From NCBI GenBank assembly GCA_900489925.1, contig UEHQ01000006.1, positions 1-64,000 on the forward strand: a stretch of 64,000 nt of DNA, read 5' to 3'. This document shows, in pieces, positions 53,031 to 60,690 of this stretch. The notes below the pieces were generated by a model. That model searched no databases and was not told where the DNA came from. It was given only the letters and a program-made list of their open reading frames with translations. Position numbers and translations under genes: made by a program. The number at the start of each line of letters is the position of its first letter. The first letter of the stretch is position 1. Source of the DNA: Hyphomicrobiales bacterium. Its GTDB lineage: Bacteria > Pseudomonadota > Alphaproteobacteria > Rhizobiales > Rhizobiaceae.

Positions 53031-53180
53031 ACGCTTTGAACGCGGCCCGCAGGCAGTTCGCGATGCGACCTCCGGCCCTTCCGCTCACGAAGGGCTGGAA
53101 GCCAGAGCAACAAATTCGAAACGACCCCGCAACCCATAATTACGATCTCGATTGACAGTGTGAGAATACGATAGCATGAT

Positions 53181-53197
53181 CATACCGTAATACAATA
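53181..53197. promoter_or_regulatory. Putative GntR operator upstream of SDR gene
   Basis: CATACCGTAATACAATA shares 13 of 16 aligned bases (ATACCGTAATACAATA against TTACCGTATTACTATA) with the site in front of the gntR gene, and fits NNGTNNNACNA. It lies about 105 bases upstream of the SDR start. Confidence 0.5.
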
Positions 53198-53301
53198 TTG
53201 AAACTGTCGATCGGAGCGAATTTTAGAATTCGTTAGGCAATGCATTGATTTCATGAAGCATTATGTGAAAGTGCGTGCCGCACAGGTAAGGGGAAATGGG
53301 A

Positions 53302-54069
53302 ATGCGCACAGCAATTGTAACCGGCGCCAGCCGCGGGCTCGGGCAAGCTTTCGCCATCGCATTGGCAAAAGACGGGTTCGCGCTCAGCCTCTGCGCACGC
53401 GACGAAGCGGCCCTTGAAGCAACCGCAAACGCCGCCCGTGCGGTCGGTGCGCCGAAGGTAGTGACAGTGGCCGCGGATCTGTCGCACGCCAGCGCGGCGG
53501 AGAAAATCGTAGCCGAAACGTTGGCGACAACCGGGCAGATCGATGCGCTGATCAACAATGCAGGCGCGACGAAACGCGGTGATTTTCTGGCTCTAACGGA
53601 CGAGGATTTTCTGGACGGTTTTGCATTGAAGTTTCACGCGACCGTCCGTCTCTGCCGTGCCGCCTGGAGCGCGCTGTCAGACAGCAAGGGTGTGATCGTC
53701 AACATATCGGGCGTCGGCGCACACACGCCGGAACCGGATTTCACCATCGGTGGTTCGGTCAATTCCGCCCTGATCAACTTCACCAAGGCGATCGCCAAGC
53801 GTGCGCAGAGCAGCGGCATGCGCGTCAACACGCTTTGCCCTGGGCACATCCTCACGGACCGACTGAGCCGTCGCATCGACGTTCTCGCCGCGGAACGCAA
53901 TATTTCGCTCGACGACGCGCGCGAGGAACTTCGCATCGCGCAGGGTATCCAGCGCTACGGGACGCCGGAGGAAGTGGCCAATGTGGTCCGGTTCCTCTGC
54001 AGCCCCGCCGCCAGCTACGTCCATGGCGCGGTGATCAACGTCGACGGTGGTGCAACCCCGGGGATCTGA
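53302..54069 (+). CDS. Divergent short-chain dehydrogenase/reductase lacking the usual Tyr-Lys pair
   Basis: A 255-residue SDR with the Rossmann motif TGASRGLG (about 7-14) and NNAG in LINNAGATKRG. After NISGVGAH the expected Tyr-x3-Lys is replaced: the aligned segment reads GGSVNSALINFTKA, so Tyr is Gly and Lys is Asn. The usual hydride-transfer chemistry is therefore doubtful, although a divergent SDR subfamily with such a motif exists. ATG 53302 is better spaced from AAGGGGA than 53296. It is the first gene of the GntR-linked set and converges on gntR. It could bind NAD(P) and act on a different principle, or be a non-catalytic partner. Confidence 0.8.
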   Translation: MRTAIVTGASRGLGQAFAIALAKDGFALSLCARDEAALEATANAARAVGAPKVVTVAADLSHASAAEKIVAETLATTGQIDALINNAGATKRGDFLALTDEDFLDGFALKFHATVRLCRAAWSALSDSKGVIVNISGVGAHTPEPDFTIGGSVNSALINFTKAIAKRAQSSGMRVNTLCPGHILTDRLSRRIDVLAAERNISLDDAREELRIAQGIQRYGTPEEVANVVRFLCSPAASYVHGAVINVDGGATPGI

Positions 54070-54084
54070 CTGGTTATCGCCCGA

Positions 54085-54795
54085 TCAGGCGGAAGCCTCC
54101 TCGGCCAGCCGTTCACGAAGAATGGCTATGGCGACCTTGCCGGCATTCATCACGTGATGAGCAGCCGCCTTGCGGGCTTCCTTGCCCCGCCGGGCGGCCA
54201 GATGACCGACAACCACTTCCAGTTCCTCAAGGCTTTCACGCGTTCTCCCCGGCGCACCAAGAGAGGTTGCCCGCAACACCATGACGCGCGCGTTCAGCGA
54301 AGACAGCGTGTGGCCAAGCGCCTCGTTGTGTGCGCCGAAAATCAAGCAGTCGTAGAAGGCATTCTTCGCGGTCAGCCTCTCCAGGGGGTCAGTGATCTTT
54401 TCCCCCTGTTTGAGCACCTCGAACGCAGCCTTCAGCGCTTCGATATCGCTATCGGTCGCATTCTTGGCAAAAAGCTCACACGCGAGCCCTTCCAGTTCCA
54501 CACGCACTTGGTAGATGCCTTCGGCCTGGTCCGGCCTCAGGCGGGCGACGATCGGCCCGCGATGCGGCACCACCTCGACGAGGCCCTCACTTTCAAGTTG
54601 GCGTAGCGCTTCGCGCACTGCGGTACGGCTGACGCCGGTCATCTCACAGAGATCGCGTTCCGTAATGCGCTGGCCGGCCTCGAAATATCCAAGCGCAATG
54701 GAATTGCGAATGCTCTCCGTAACGCTGTGACGTACCGGCGCAGCAGCCTTGACCACTTTGAAGTCGAAAGGCGGTGTTTTTCCATTCATAGACAT
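54085..54795 (-). CDS. GntR-family regulator, FadR/FCD subfamily
   Basis: A 236-residue regulator. The winged helix spans about residues 22-78 (SVTESIRNSIALGYFEAGQRITERDLCEMTGVSRTAVREALRQLES), followed by an all-helical FCD effector domain with the YDCLIFGAHNEALGHTLSSLNAR core. The start at 54795 has AAGG upstream; the frame is open to 54858 through the operator. It converges on the SDR gene and follows the transaminase gene. Palindromes at 54840, 53181 and 60080 fit its family consensus. It is the likely local repressor for the whole B6-like cluster, relieved by a pathway acid. Confidence 0.9.
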   Translation of the reverse strand: MSMNGKTPPFDFKVVKAAAPVRHSVTESIRNSIALGYFEAGQRITERDLCEMTGVSRTAVREALRQLESEGLVEVVPHRGPIVARLRPDQAEGIYQVRVELEGLACELFAKNATDSDIEALKAAFEVLKQGEKITDPLERLTAKNAFYDCLIFGAHNEALGHTLSSLNARVMVLRATSLGAPGRTRESLEELEVVVGHLAARRGKEARKAAAHHVMNAGKVAIAILRERLAEEASA

Positions 54796-54832
54796 AGCCT
54801 TGGGTTGGTCCTTCTGGCCCGTGAGAAGGATC

Positions 54833-54855
54833 GGTATTACCGTATTACTATACGG
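54833..54855. promoter_or_regulatory. GntR operator in front of its own gene
   Basis: CCGTATTACTATACGG (54840-54855) is an inverted repeat with perfect six-base arms, preceded by GGTATTA. It lies 38 bases upstream of the gntR start, so autoregulation is likely. CCGTATTACTA matches CCGTAATACAA of the SDR promoter. Confidence 0.6.
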
Positions 54856-54912
54856 CAATTGCTTCTTTTGGAAGCACCAGATTTTCCCGATGCCCGTTTC
54901 TCGTGCAATGTT

Positions 54913-56097
54913 TCAATTTTCTGCACTGTCTATGACCTTCATTGCCGCCGCAACTCCAGCCTCCACATCGAGGCCCTTGACGCCGGCGGCCTTGAGCCCG
55001 CCAACGATGGCTGCAACCGAGACGAGTGAATAGGTCGGACGTGCAGTCGGGCCCATATGCCCGATGCGCGTAAGCTTGCCCAGCGTCTGGGCACGGCCAG
55101 AAGAGAAGACAACGCCGTAGCGGTCACGGATCGACGCTCGCAGCTTTGCTTCGTCGATCCCATTAGGGATTGCCACGGCAGTGCAGGTTGGCGAGGCGAT
55201 GTCTTCCCGTGCCGCCCAGAGCTTCAGGCCGGCTGCTTGCACGCCTGCCCGGCATGCCTTGGCTGTCAGCTCATGGCGTGCCCATACGGCCTGCTCGCCT
55301 TCCTCCAGATAGAGATCCATGGCGGCGTCGAGGGCGTGGATTTCGGAAACAGAAGGGGTAAACGGGAACGGTTGGCCAGCCTCGTGAGCTCGTCTCCAAT
55401 CACTGATCGAAAGCATCGAAGCTGTCGGCGCATCGGGATTGGCGGCGATCTTCTCCCAGGCAGCCTCGCTGACGTGCAGAAGCGACAAACCGGGCGGGCA
55501 GCCGAGACATTTATTGGGGCCGGTTACGAAAATATCGGCGCAAGCCGTCTCCGGAAGCACGTCCATACCGCCAAAGGCCGATACGGAATCCACGATGAAG
55601 AGCTTCCCTGCCGCTCTCACCACGGCACCGATTTCGGCCACGGGATTGACGGTGCCCGACGGGGTATCATGATGGCAGAGCGCGACCACGGCGATATCCG
55701 GACGCTTTTTCAGCATGTCGGCCACCGCATCGGCCGTCAGGACATCGTTATAGGGAACTTCCAATTCAACCAGTTCCCGCGCATAGCGCGCCGCCCAAAA
55801 GCCGAACCCCTTACCGTAGACGCCGGAAACGAGGTTGAGCACCACGTCGTTCTTGGCGATCAGCGAAGCCGCCGCCGCCTCGAGCCCCAACACGGGCTCG
55901 CCCTGGAGGATCACGGGTGGGGTTTTCGTGTGGAAGGCGCGCTGTAGCTTGGCATTGACGGCTTCGTAGAACGCAAGAAACGCCGGATCGTAGTCGTAGA
56001 GCACCGGGCGGGACAGGGCGCGCAGCACCGCTGGATAGGCATCGACCGGCCCCGTGGTCAAGGTAAAGATTGGATCGGCAATTTTCGTCTGGTTCAT
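54913..56097 (-). CDS. Class V aminotransferase, probable pyridoxamine-pyruvate transaminase
   Basis: A 394-residue PLP-fold transaminase of the alanine-glyoxylate group. The Schiff-base lysine is Lys196 in VTGPNKCLGCPPG. By memory of the Mesorhizobium loti pyridoxamine-pyruvate transaminase, its key residues (Glu68, Tyr95, Asp171, Lys197, Arg336, Arg345) all have counterparts here shifted by one: Glu67, Tyr94, Asp170, Lys196, Arg335 and Arg344. The YDYDPAF and ILQGEPVLGLEAAAAS blocks also fit. That enzyme converts pyridoxamine plus pyruvate to pyridoxal plus alanine, the entry to B6 degradation, and binds unphosphorylated substrate. It ends the minus-strand operon, 19 bases after the MmgE/PrpD gene. 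A related primary amine cannot be excluded. Confidence 0.8.
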   Translation of the reverse strand: MNQTKIADPIFTLTTGPVDAYPAVLRALSRPVLYDYDPAFLAFYEAVNAKLQRAFHTKTPPVILQGEPVLGLEAAAASLIAKNDVVLNLVSGVYGKGFGFWAARYARELVELEVPYNDVLTADAVADMLKKRPDIAVVALCHHDTPSGTVNPVAEIGAVVRAAGKLFIVDSVSAFGGMDVLPETACADIFVTGPNKCLGCPPGLSLLHVSEAAWEKIAANPDAPTASMLSISDWRRAHEAGQPFPFTPSVSEIHALDAAMDLYLEEGEQAVWARHELTAKACRAGVQAAGLKLWAAREDIASPTCTAVAIPNGIDEAKLRASIRDRYGVVFSSGRAQTLGKLTRIGHMGPTARPTYSLVSVAAIVGGLKAAGVKGLDVEAGVAAAMKVIDSAEN

Positions 56098-56116
56098 ATC
56101 GCTCCCCTTTTTGTTC

Positions 56117-57478
56117 TCAGCTGTCGTCTCTCGTCAGGGCGAGAAACGACGTTCCATCCCTCTCGGTCTCGATCGCTTCAAGCGATGAGATCAGCGCATC
56201 GGCGTCCAGCGCGAGACCGCGCCACCCAACCTGCGCCCGGAATTTCGCCGCGAGTTCAGCGTCGGTCATGGGCTGGTCGAGCCCGCCTCTGGCGCCCGCT
56301 ATCTTGCGTGTGATGTTGCGCCCATCGCGCAGCCGCAACCGAACCTCAACGGATTCCACTACGTAGAATGGATCATCAGCGAATGTCACTTTCGCCCCCA
56401 TTGTCCTCAGACCCGGATCGAGAACGGCGCTATTGGAAAAGGCCTGAAGATCGGCCCTGCCCCACAGTAAGCTAACGGCGACCGCATGCTGCGCACTCAC
56501 CTGTGCGAGCCGCCCCGTCTTCACGTCAGGGCGATCCGTACGCTGCCGCAACAACGGATGGCCGACCAATTCGACGGATACGATATCGTCCGTGTCGAAA
56601 CCGCCTTCAGCGTGAAGTGCCAGACAGGCTTCGATCACCGGGTTCAGGACCACGCCACAGGGATAGGGCTTGAAGGTGTTCTTCAATATTTCCCAGCGAC
56701 TGCCGAGTTCTCCCGTCAGGGCGGCATAGTCGGGTGCGTCGGAATGCAGCGCGAGGAAACCGCGAACGCCTTCGAGTGGCAGGTCCGGCCCGGTATAGCC
56801 TTCTGCCGCAAGCTTGGCCGCCATCAGCCCGCCGCGCGCCGCCTGCCCCACGGAGAGGCTTTTCGACATCGTCCCGAGCGTTTCCACGGAACCTGCAGCC
56901 TGCGCCAGCGCATGACCCAGCGCATCCACGAGCTGCGACGGCGAAAGCCGCATCAGCCGCCCGGCGGCCATCGCCGCGCCGAAGGTGCCGCAGGTCGACG
57001 TGATGTGCCAGCCGCGCGCATAGTGGACAGGGTGCAGTGCATTGCCGAGCCGGCAGGTGATCTCAGCGCCGAGCACGAAAGCTTCCACCAATGCCTCGCC
57101 CGACACCGGGCGTCCCTCGCCGGCCAACGTCTCAGCCAGTGCCAGCACTGCTGGTCCGACCGGAGCGGATGGATGAATAACCGTCGGTATATGGGTGTCG
57201 TCGTAGTCGAATATGTTGGCCGAGGCCGCATTGATGTAGGCAGCCCACAGCATATCGGCCCGTTCCCGCCGTCCGATAAGGCTCGCGGTCACCGGCCCCG
57301 AAAAGGCCGGCAGCAGTGCCACAAGCTTCTGGATCGCCGCCTCGTTCGATCCGCCGATCGCCGTTCCGACCATATTCAGCATCGAGCGTCGACCGGCTGC
57401 TCGCGCCGGATCCGGCAGATCCGGCGGAGAGTGAACGAAGCTGGCGACAGCAGCGCTGAGATCGGCCATATCAAACAC
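56117..57478 (-). CDS. MmgE/PrpD family protein
   Basis: A 453-residue member of the MmgE/PrpD family (2-methylcitrate dehydratase and cis-aconitate decarboxylase relatives). ALLPAFSGPVTASLIGRRERADMLWAAYINAASANIFDYDDTH is the diagnostic block, with a second in ITSTCGTFGAAMAAGRLM. Members dehydrate, hydrate or decarboxylate small polycarboxylic acids. Here a ring-opened di- or tricarboxylate could be the substrate; this is inferred. It overlaps or abuts the dehydrogenase gene (ATG 57478, alternative ATG 57469). Confidence 0.85.
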   Translation of the reverse strand: MFDMADLSAAVASFVHSPPDLPDPARAAGRRSMLNMVGTAIGGSNEAAIQKLVALLPAFSGPVTASLIGRRERADMLWAAYINAASANIFDYDDTHIPTVIHPSAPVGPAVLALAETLAGEGRPVSGEALVEAFVLGAEITCRLGNALHPVHYARGWHITSTCGTFGAAMAAGRLMRLSPSQLVDALGHALAQAAGSVETLGTMSKSLSVGQAARGGLMAAKLAAEGYTGPDLPLEGVRGFLALHSDAPDYAALTGELGSRWEILKNTFKPYPCGVVLNPVIEACLALHAEGGFDTDDIVSVELVGHPLLRQRTDRPDVKTGRLAQVSAQHAVAVSLLWGRADLQAFSNSAVLDPGLRTMGAKVTFADDPFYVVESVEVRLRLRDGRNITRKIAGARGGLDQPMTDAELAAKFRAQVGWRGLALDADALISSLEAIETERDGTSFLALTRDDS

Positions 57479-58367
57479 CGGCGGCCTTGCCGCGCACCTC
57501 AGTCTCCGCCCACTTTTCGAGCGGGCGTATGATGGCCGTCATGTCCGCGTCAGGACCGAGATCCGCCTTGGTAATCGAAAAGAGCATCCGCACCGCGTTG
57601 CCGACCATCATCGGCACGCCCAGCCGCTCGGCCTCCTCCAGGCAAAGGCGGATGTCCTTCAGCGACAGGCTGATGGCGAAACCGAAATCGAAACCGCGCG
57701 GCAGCACGAAACGCGGGATCTTGTCGACGCTTGCCGAGGTTCGTCCCGAGCCGGCATTCAGCACTTCAATCATCACATCCGCATCGAGGCCAGCCTTCGC
57801 GCCCATGACCATTGCCTCGGAGGTGATCGCAAGGGCTGCTGCCGAGCATATGTTGTTGATGAGCTTCATCACCTGCGCCTTGCCGGGCTCCTCGGCGACG
57901 CGGATGACCTTGCCGAGCGTAAGTAGTATGGGCTCGGCGACCGCGAAATGCGCGGACGGACCGGCGGCCATCAATGCCAGCGTTCCCTTTTTCGCACCGG
58001 CGACACCGCCGGAGACTGGGCTGTCGATCAAGGCGATGCCCGCCGCCGACAGTATCTCCGCGAGGTCCATTTCAGCCTTCGGACCTGTCGTGGAAAGATC
58101 GACCACGCGCTTCACCACGCCGGGATTGGCCGCGATTGCTCGCCCGACGGCCAGCACCACCTCGGGTGTCGGCAGCGACAGGAAGATCGTTTCGACGCGC
58201 CCTGCCAGCTCCTCAACGCTGCCGGCGGCATCCGCGCCCGCCGATATCAGGGCAGCGACGGCAGCCTCGGCGCGATCGTTCACAACGAGCTTGTAGCCCG
58301 CGCCGATCATGCGCTCCGCCATCGGACGTCCCATATTGCCGAGGCCGACAAAACCCACTTCAGTCAT
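57471..58367 (-). CDS. 3-Hydroxyisobutyrate-dehydrogenase-family NAD(P) oxidoreductase
   Basis: A 298-residue beta-hydroxyacid dehydrogenase. The dinucleotide motif GLGNMGRPMAERM is at about 8-20, the substrate motif at DSPVSGGVAGAKKGTLALM, and the catalytic Lys in GKAQVMKLINN. Relatives interconvert hydroxy acids and semialdehydes, including tartronate semialdehyde, succinic semialdehyde and 2-(hydroxymethyl)glutarate. The last is an intermediate of anaerobic nicotinate catabolism. AGGAGAG precedes the start. It lies 32 bases after the SDR gene and could reduce or oxidise a semialdehyde released after ring opening. Confidence 0.88.
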   Translation of the reverse strand: MTEVGFVGLGNMGRPMAERMIGAGYKLVVNDRAEAAVAALISAGADAAGSVEELAGRVETIFLSLPTPEVVLAVGRAIAANPGVVKRVVDLSTTGPKAEMDLAEILSAAGIALIDSPVSGGVAGAKKGTLALMAAGPSAHFAVAEPILLTLGKVIRVAEEPGKAQVMKLINNICSAAALAITSEAMVMGAKAGLDADVMIEVLNAGSGRTSASVDKIPRFVLPRGFDFGFAISLSLKDIRLCLEEAERLGVPMMVGNAVRMLFSITKADLGPDADMTAIIRPLEKWAETEVRGKAAGV

Positions 58368-58399
58368 TCCACTCTCCTGTTATCGCGCCGGTCCTGCCG

Positions 58400-59182
58400 T
58401 CAGGCAAAGGACCAGCCATTATCTACGGGGATGGCCGCACCATTGATGCCCTCGCTTGCGGGACCGCAAAGGAAGAGCGCGAGCGCCGTCACTGTCTCCA
58501 TCGGGATGAATTTGCCGCCGGGTTGCCGGCTGGAGAGGAAGAACGCTGTCGCCTCCTCAAGGCTGATCGCCTTTTCAGCCGCCAGAATGCCTATGCGGTC
58601 GAGGGCCGAATCCGTTGCCATCAATCCCGGGCAGATCGCGTTGCAGGTGATGCTGGTGGCAGCGAGTTCGAGCGCGACCGTGCGCGTCAGGCCAATGATC
58701 GCGTGCTTGGTCGTGACGTAATCGGCCCGTCCGGCAAGCGCGATCAGGCTGTAGACCGAGGCCATGTTGACGATCCGACCCCAGCCCTGCTCCTGCATGG
58801 CGGGCAGGCAGGCGCGGATCAACCGAAACGGCGCCGAAAGATTGACTTCCATTGCCCTGTTCCAGTCAGCATCGGCAAGCGACTGTACCGGCGACATCTT
58901 GCGGACCACGGCGTTGTTGACGAGGATGTCGATTTTTCCGAGGCCCTGCTTGGCTGCGCCAACGAGACGATCGGCAGCGCCCTCCTCCGAAAGGTCCAGT
59001 TCAAGCGCCCCGACCGGTCGCCCGGTCTCGGCAGCCAGAGCCGCCGCGGCGTCAGCAACCTCGGGGCGGATGTCCGTAAGGAAGACGCGATCGCCGGACT
59101 TCGCGAAGGCCCGCGCCAATTCCAAACCCAGGCCAAGGGCGGAGCCGGTGATCAAGACGCCACGTCCAGACACATCGCTCAT
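58400..59182 (-). CDS. Short-chain dehydrogenase/reductase (classical)
   Basis: A 260-residue SDR with TGSALGLG near the N-terminus, NNA in ILVNNAVVRK, and the full Ser-Tyr-Lys set: NMASVYS and Tyr-Val-Thr-Thr-Lys in GRADYVTTKHAI. In M. loti the pyridoxal 4-dehydrogenase next to the pyridoxamine transaminase is also an SDR, so this gene is a candidate for that step, though any alcohol or hemiacetal oxidation is possible. Its start overlaps the stop of the lactamase-fold gene (ATGA), so both are coupled. Confidence 0.85.
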   Translation of the reverse strand: MSDVSGRGVLITGSALGLGLELARAFAKSGDRVFLTDIRPEVADAAAALAAETGRPVGALELDLSEEGAADRLVGAAKQGLGKIDILVNNAVVRKMSPVQSLADADWNRAMEVNLSAPFRLIRACLPAMQEQGWGRIVNMASVYSLIALAGRADYVTTKHAIIGLTRTVALELAATSITCNAICPGLMATDSALDRIGILAAEKAISLEEATAFFLSSRQPGGKFIPMETVTALALFLCGPASEGINGAAIPVDNGWSFA

Positions 59183-60027
59183 CGCGCCAATGCCTCCCAA
59201 GAAAGAAGAGGCTCCGCATCCAGCCGCACAACGATGCCCTCCAGCGCCGTCGAGGATGCGGGATAAGCGCGCATCACCGCAGGGTCATGCCCCGGCACGA
59301 TATGATTCGGGCTCGGAGCGAGCTCCAGCAGCCTGGAATAGCCACGAATGAGGGCCGCTTCGTCATAGAGGACCGGAAAGGGGTTGCGCCTTTCCATATT
59401 GGCATAGAAATGGGTTGCATCGGAGGCCAGCACTACCCAGCCACGCTCCGTAAAGACGCGAACCGCCTGCAGGCCGGCACTGTGACCCGGCACGGCATGC
59501 AGCCACAGGCCGGAAGCAAGCTCGACATCTCCCCGATGGAATTCGATTCGTCCGTCGTAGAGGCTTCTGATGTAGGCAACGATATTTTCGACATCGAAAG
59601 GCGCGCGCGCCTTGGCATCGCACATGCAGGGGCCGGTGGCATGCCCAGCTTCGTCGACCTGCAGGTGGAACCGAGCCTTCGGGAAGTCCGACAGGGTCCC
59701 CGCATGGTCATAGTGAAGATGCGTCAGGACCACCTGCGCAACAGCGGAGGCATCGACGCCGAGAAGGGCCAGCGCATCGACCGGGCGCCGCAAAAGCGTA
59801 CGGCCTCGCGCGTCGGCAGCCTCCTGCCCGAAGCCCGTATCGATGACAAAGACCTCTTCTCCCCGGCGGGCAAGCCAGATGAAATAGTCGAGATCGGCTC
59901 CCGACTCATGCGGATCAGCATAGAGAAAATTGTCCTTGGCCTTGCGTCCTCCGTGGGTGGCATAGCGCAGCGCATAAAGCTCGAAAGGCGCAATTTCAGT
60001 CTCGGGCGCTGGTGCTGAATCTGCCAT
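59179..60027 (-). CDS. Metallo-beta-lactamase-fold hydrolase (lactonase-like)
   Basis: A 282-residue hydrolase of the N-acyl-homoserine-lactonase/4-pyridoxolactonase type. The zinc motif is His103-x-His105-x-Asp107-His108 in LTHLHYDHAG, with later ligands in VPGHSAG, LASDATHF and IVPGHDP. It heads the five-gene minus operon. In M. loti B6 degradation a lactonase of this fold opens 4-pyridoxolactone, so the same role is plausible; overall similarity to that enzyme is not obviously high. ATG 60027 follows GGGAGTGGGA; the frame opens at 60075. Other lactones or esters are possible. Confidence 0.82.
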   Translation of the reverse strand: MADSAPAPETEIAPFELYALRYATHGGRKAKDNFLYADPHESGADLDYFIWLARRGEEVFVIDTGFGQEAADARGRTLLRRPVDALALLGVDASAVAQVVLTHLHYDHAGTLSDFPKARFHLQVDEAGHATGPCMCDAKARAPFDVENIVAYIRSLYDGRIEFHRGDVELASGLWLHAVPGHSAGLQAVRVFTERGWVVLASDATHFYANMERRNPFPVLYDEAALIRGYSRLLELAPSPNHIVPGHDPAVMRAYPASSTALEGIVVRLDAEPLLSWEALAR

Positions 60028-60079
60028 TATTCCCACTCCCACCGCGTGACGCCCTGGCAGGCACCTCGGCTCCATTTCA

Positions 60080-60136
60080 GTATGACCGTAATCTTGTCAT
60101 ACAATCTATTGACAGGTCAAGTCCGGCATGTCTAAC
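60080..60136. promoter_or_regulatory. GntR operator and promoter between divergent operons
   Basis: GTATGAC (60080-60086) and GTCATAC (60096-60102) form an inverted repeat. TTGTCATACAA (60094-60104) fits TNGTNNNACNA exactly. ACCGTAAT in the middle is shared with the SDR site. TTGACA at 60109 and TCTAAC at 60131 could be -35 and -10 boxes for the rightward operon. Confidence 0.6.
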
Positions 60137-60210
60137 CTTGAGACAATCAGAACGGCCACACGGGGAACTCGAAAGACAACTGGCCGGACTGCCCCTCAAC
60201 GGAGAGATGC

Positions 60211-60621
60211 ATGACTCGTCCCGAATTCGATACTGAACAATTCCAGAAAGGGTTGAAGGTTAGGCGCGAAGTGCTCGGCGATGCCTATGTGGCGCCGTCG
60301 CTGGCGAACGCCGATGACCTTACCGCCCCCCTGCAGAAGCTTGTTACCGAATGGTGCTGGGGTGAAATCTGGACACGTCCGGGACTTGAACGCAAGACCC
60401 GCAGCTTTCTCAACCTCGCCATGCTGACCGCGCTGAACCGTCCGCACGAGGTCAAGCTCCATGTCCGCGGAGCGCTTAACAACGGTGTGACGGAAGAGGA
60501 GATCGTTGAGGTCATCCTCCAGGCAGCCATCTATTGCGGCGTGCCCGCCGCGCTTGATTCCATGCGTGTTGCCTCCGAAGTGATCCGGCAGGTCCGCGAA
60601 GAAAAAGCCGCTAACGCTTAA
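60211..60621 (+). CDS. Carboxymuconolactone decarboxylase family protein
   Basis: A 136-residue PcaC-type protein. The family core is very clear: FLNLAMLTALNRPHEVKLHVRGALNNGVTEEEI, then LQAAIYCGVPAALDSM. PcaC decarboxylates 4-carboxymuconolactone; there are no protocatechuate genes here, so the substrate should be another ring-cleavage product. GGAGAG precedes the ATG. It opens the plus operon with the HpaB-type gene 69 bases on. Confidence 0.88.
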   Translation: MTRPEFDTEQFQKGLKVRREVLGDAYVAPSLANADDLTAPLQKLVTEWCWGEIWTRPGLERKTRSFLNLAMLTALNRPHEVKLHVRGALNNGVTEEEIVEVILQAAIYCGVPAALDSMRVASEVIRQVREEKAANA

Positions 60622-60690
60622 CTCTCATCAACCGGAAGCGCTCCACAAAAAGGGGAACACCGGCGATTCCAATTGCAATAGGAGGCCTGA

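Noticed and set aside
59179..60027. Firm assignment as 4-pyridoxolactonase
   Set aside because: The zinc motifs fit, but the fold is shared by many lactonases and the rest of the sequence does not obviously match the M. loti enzyme, so only a candidate role is given.
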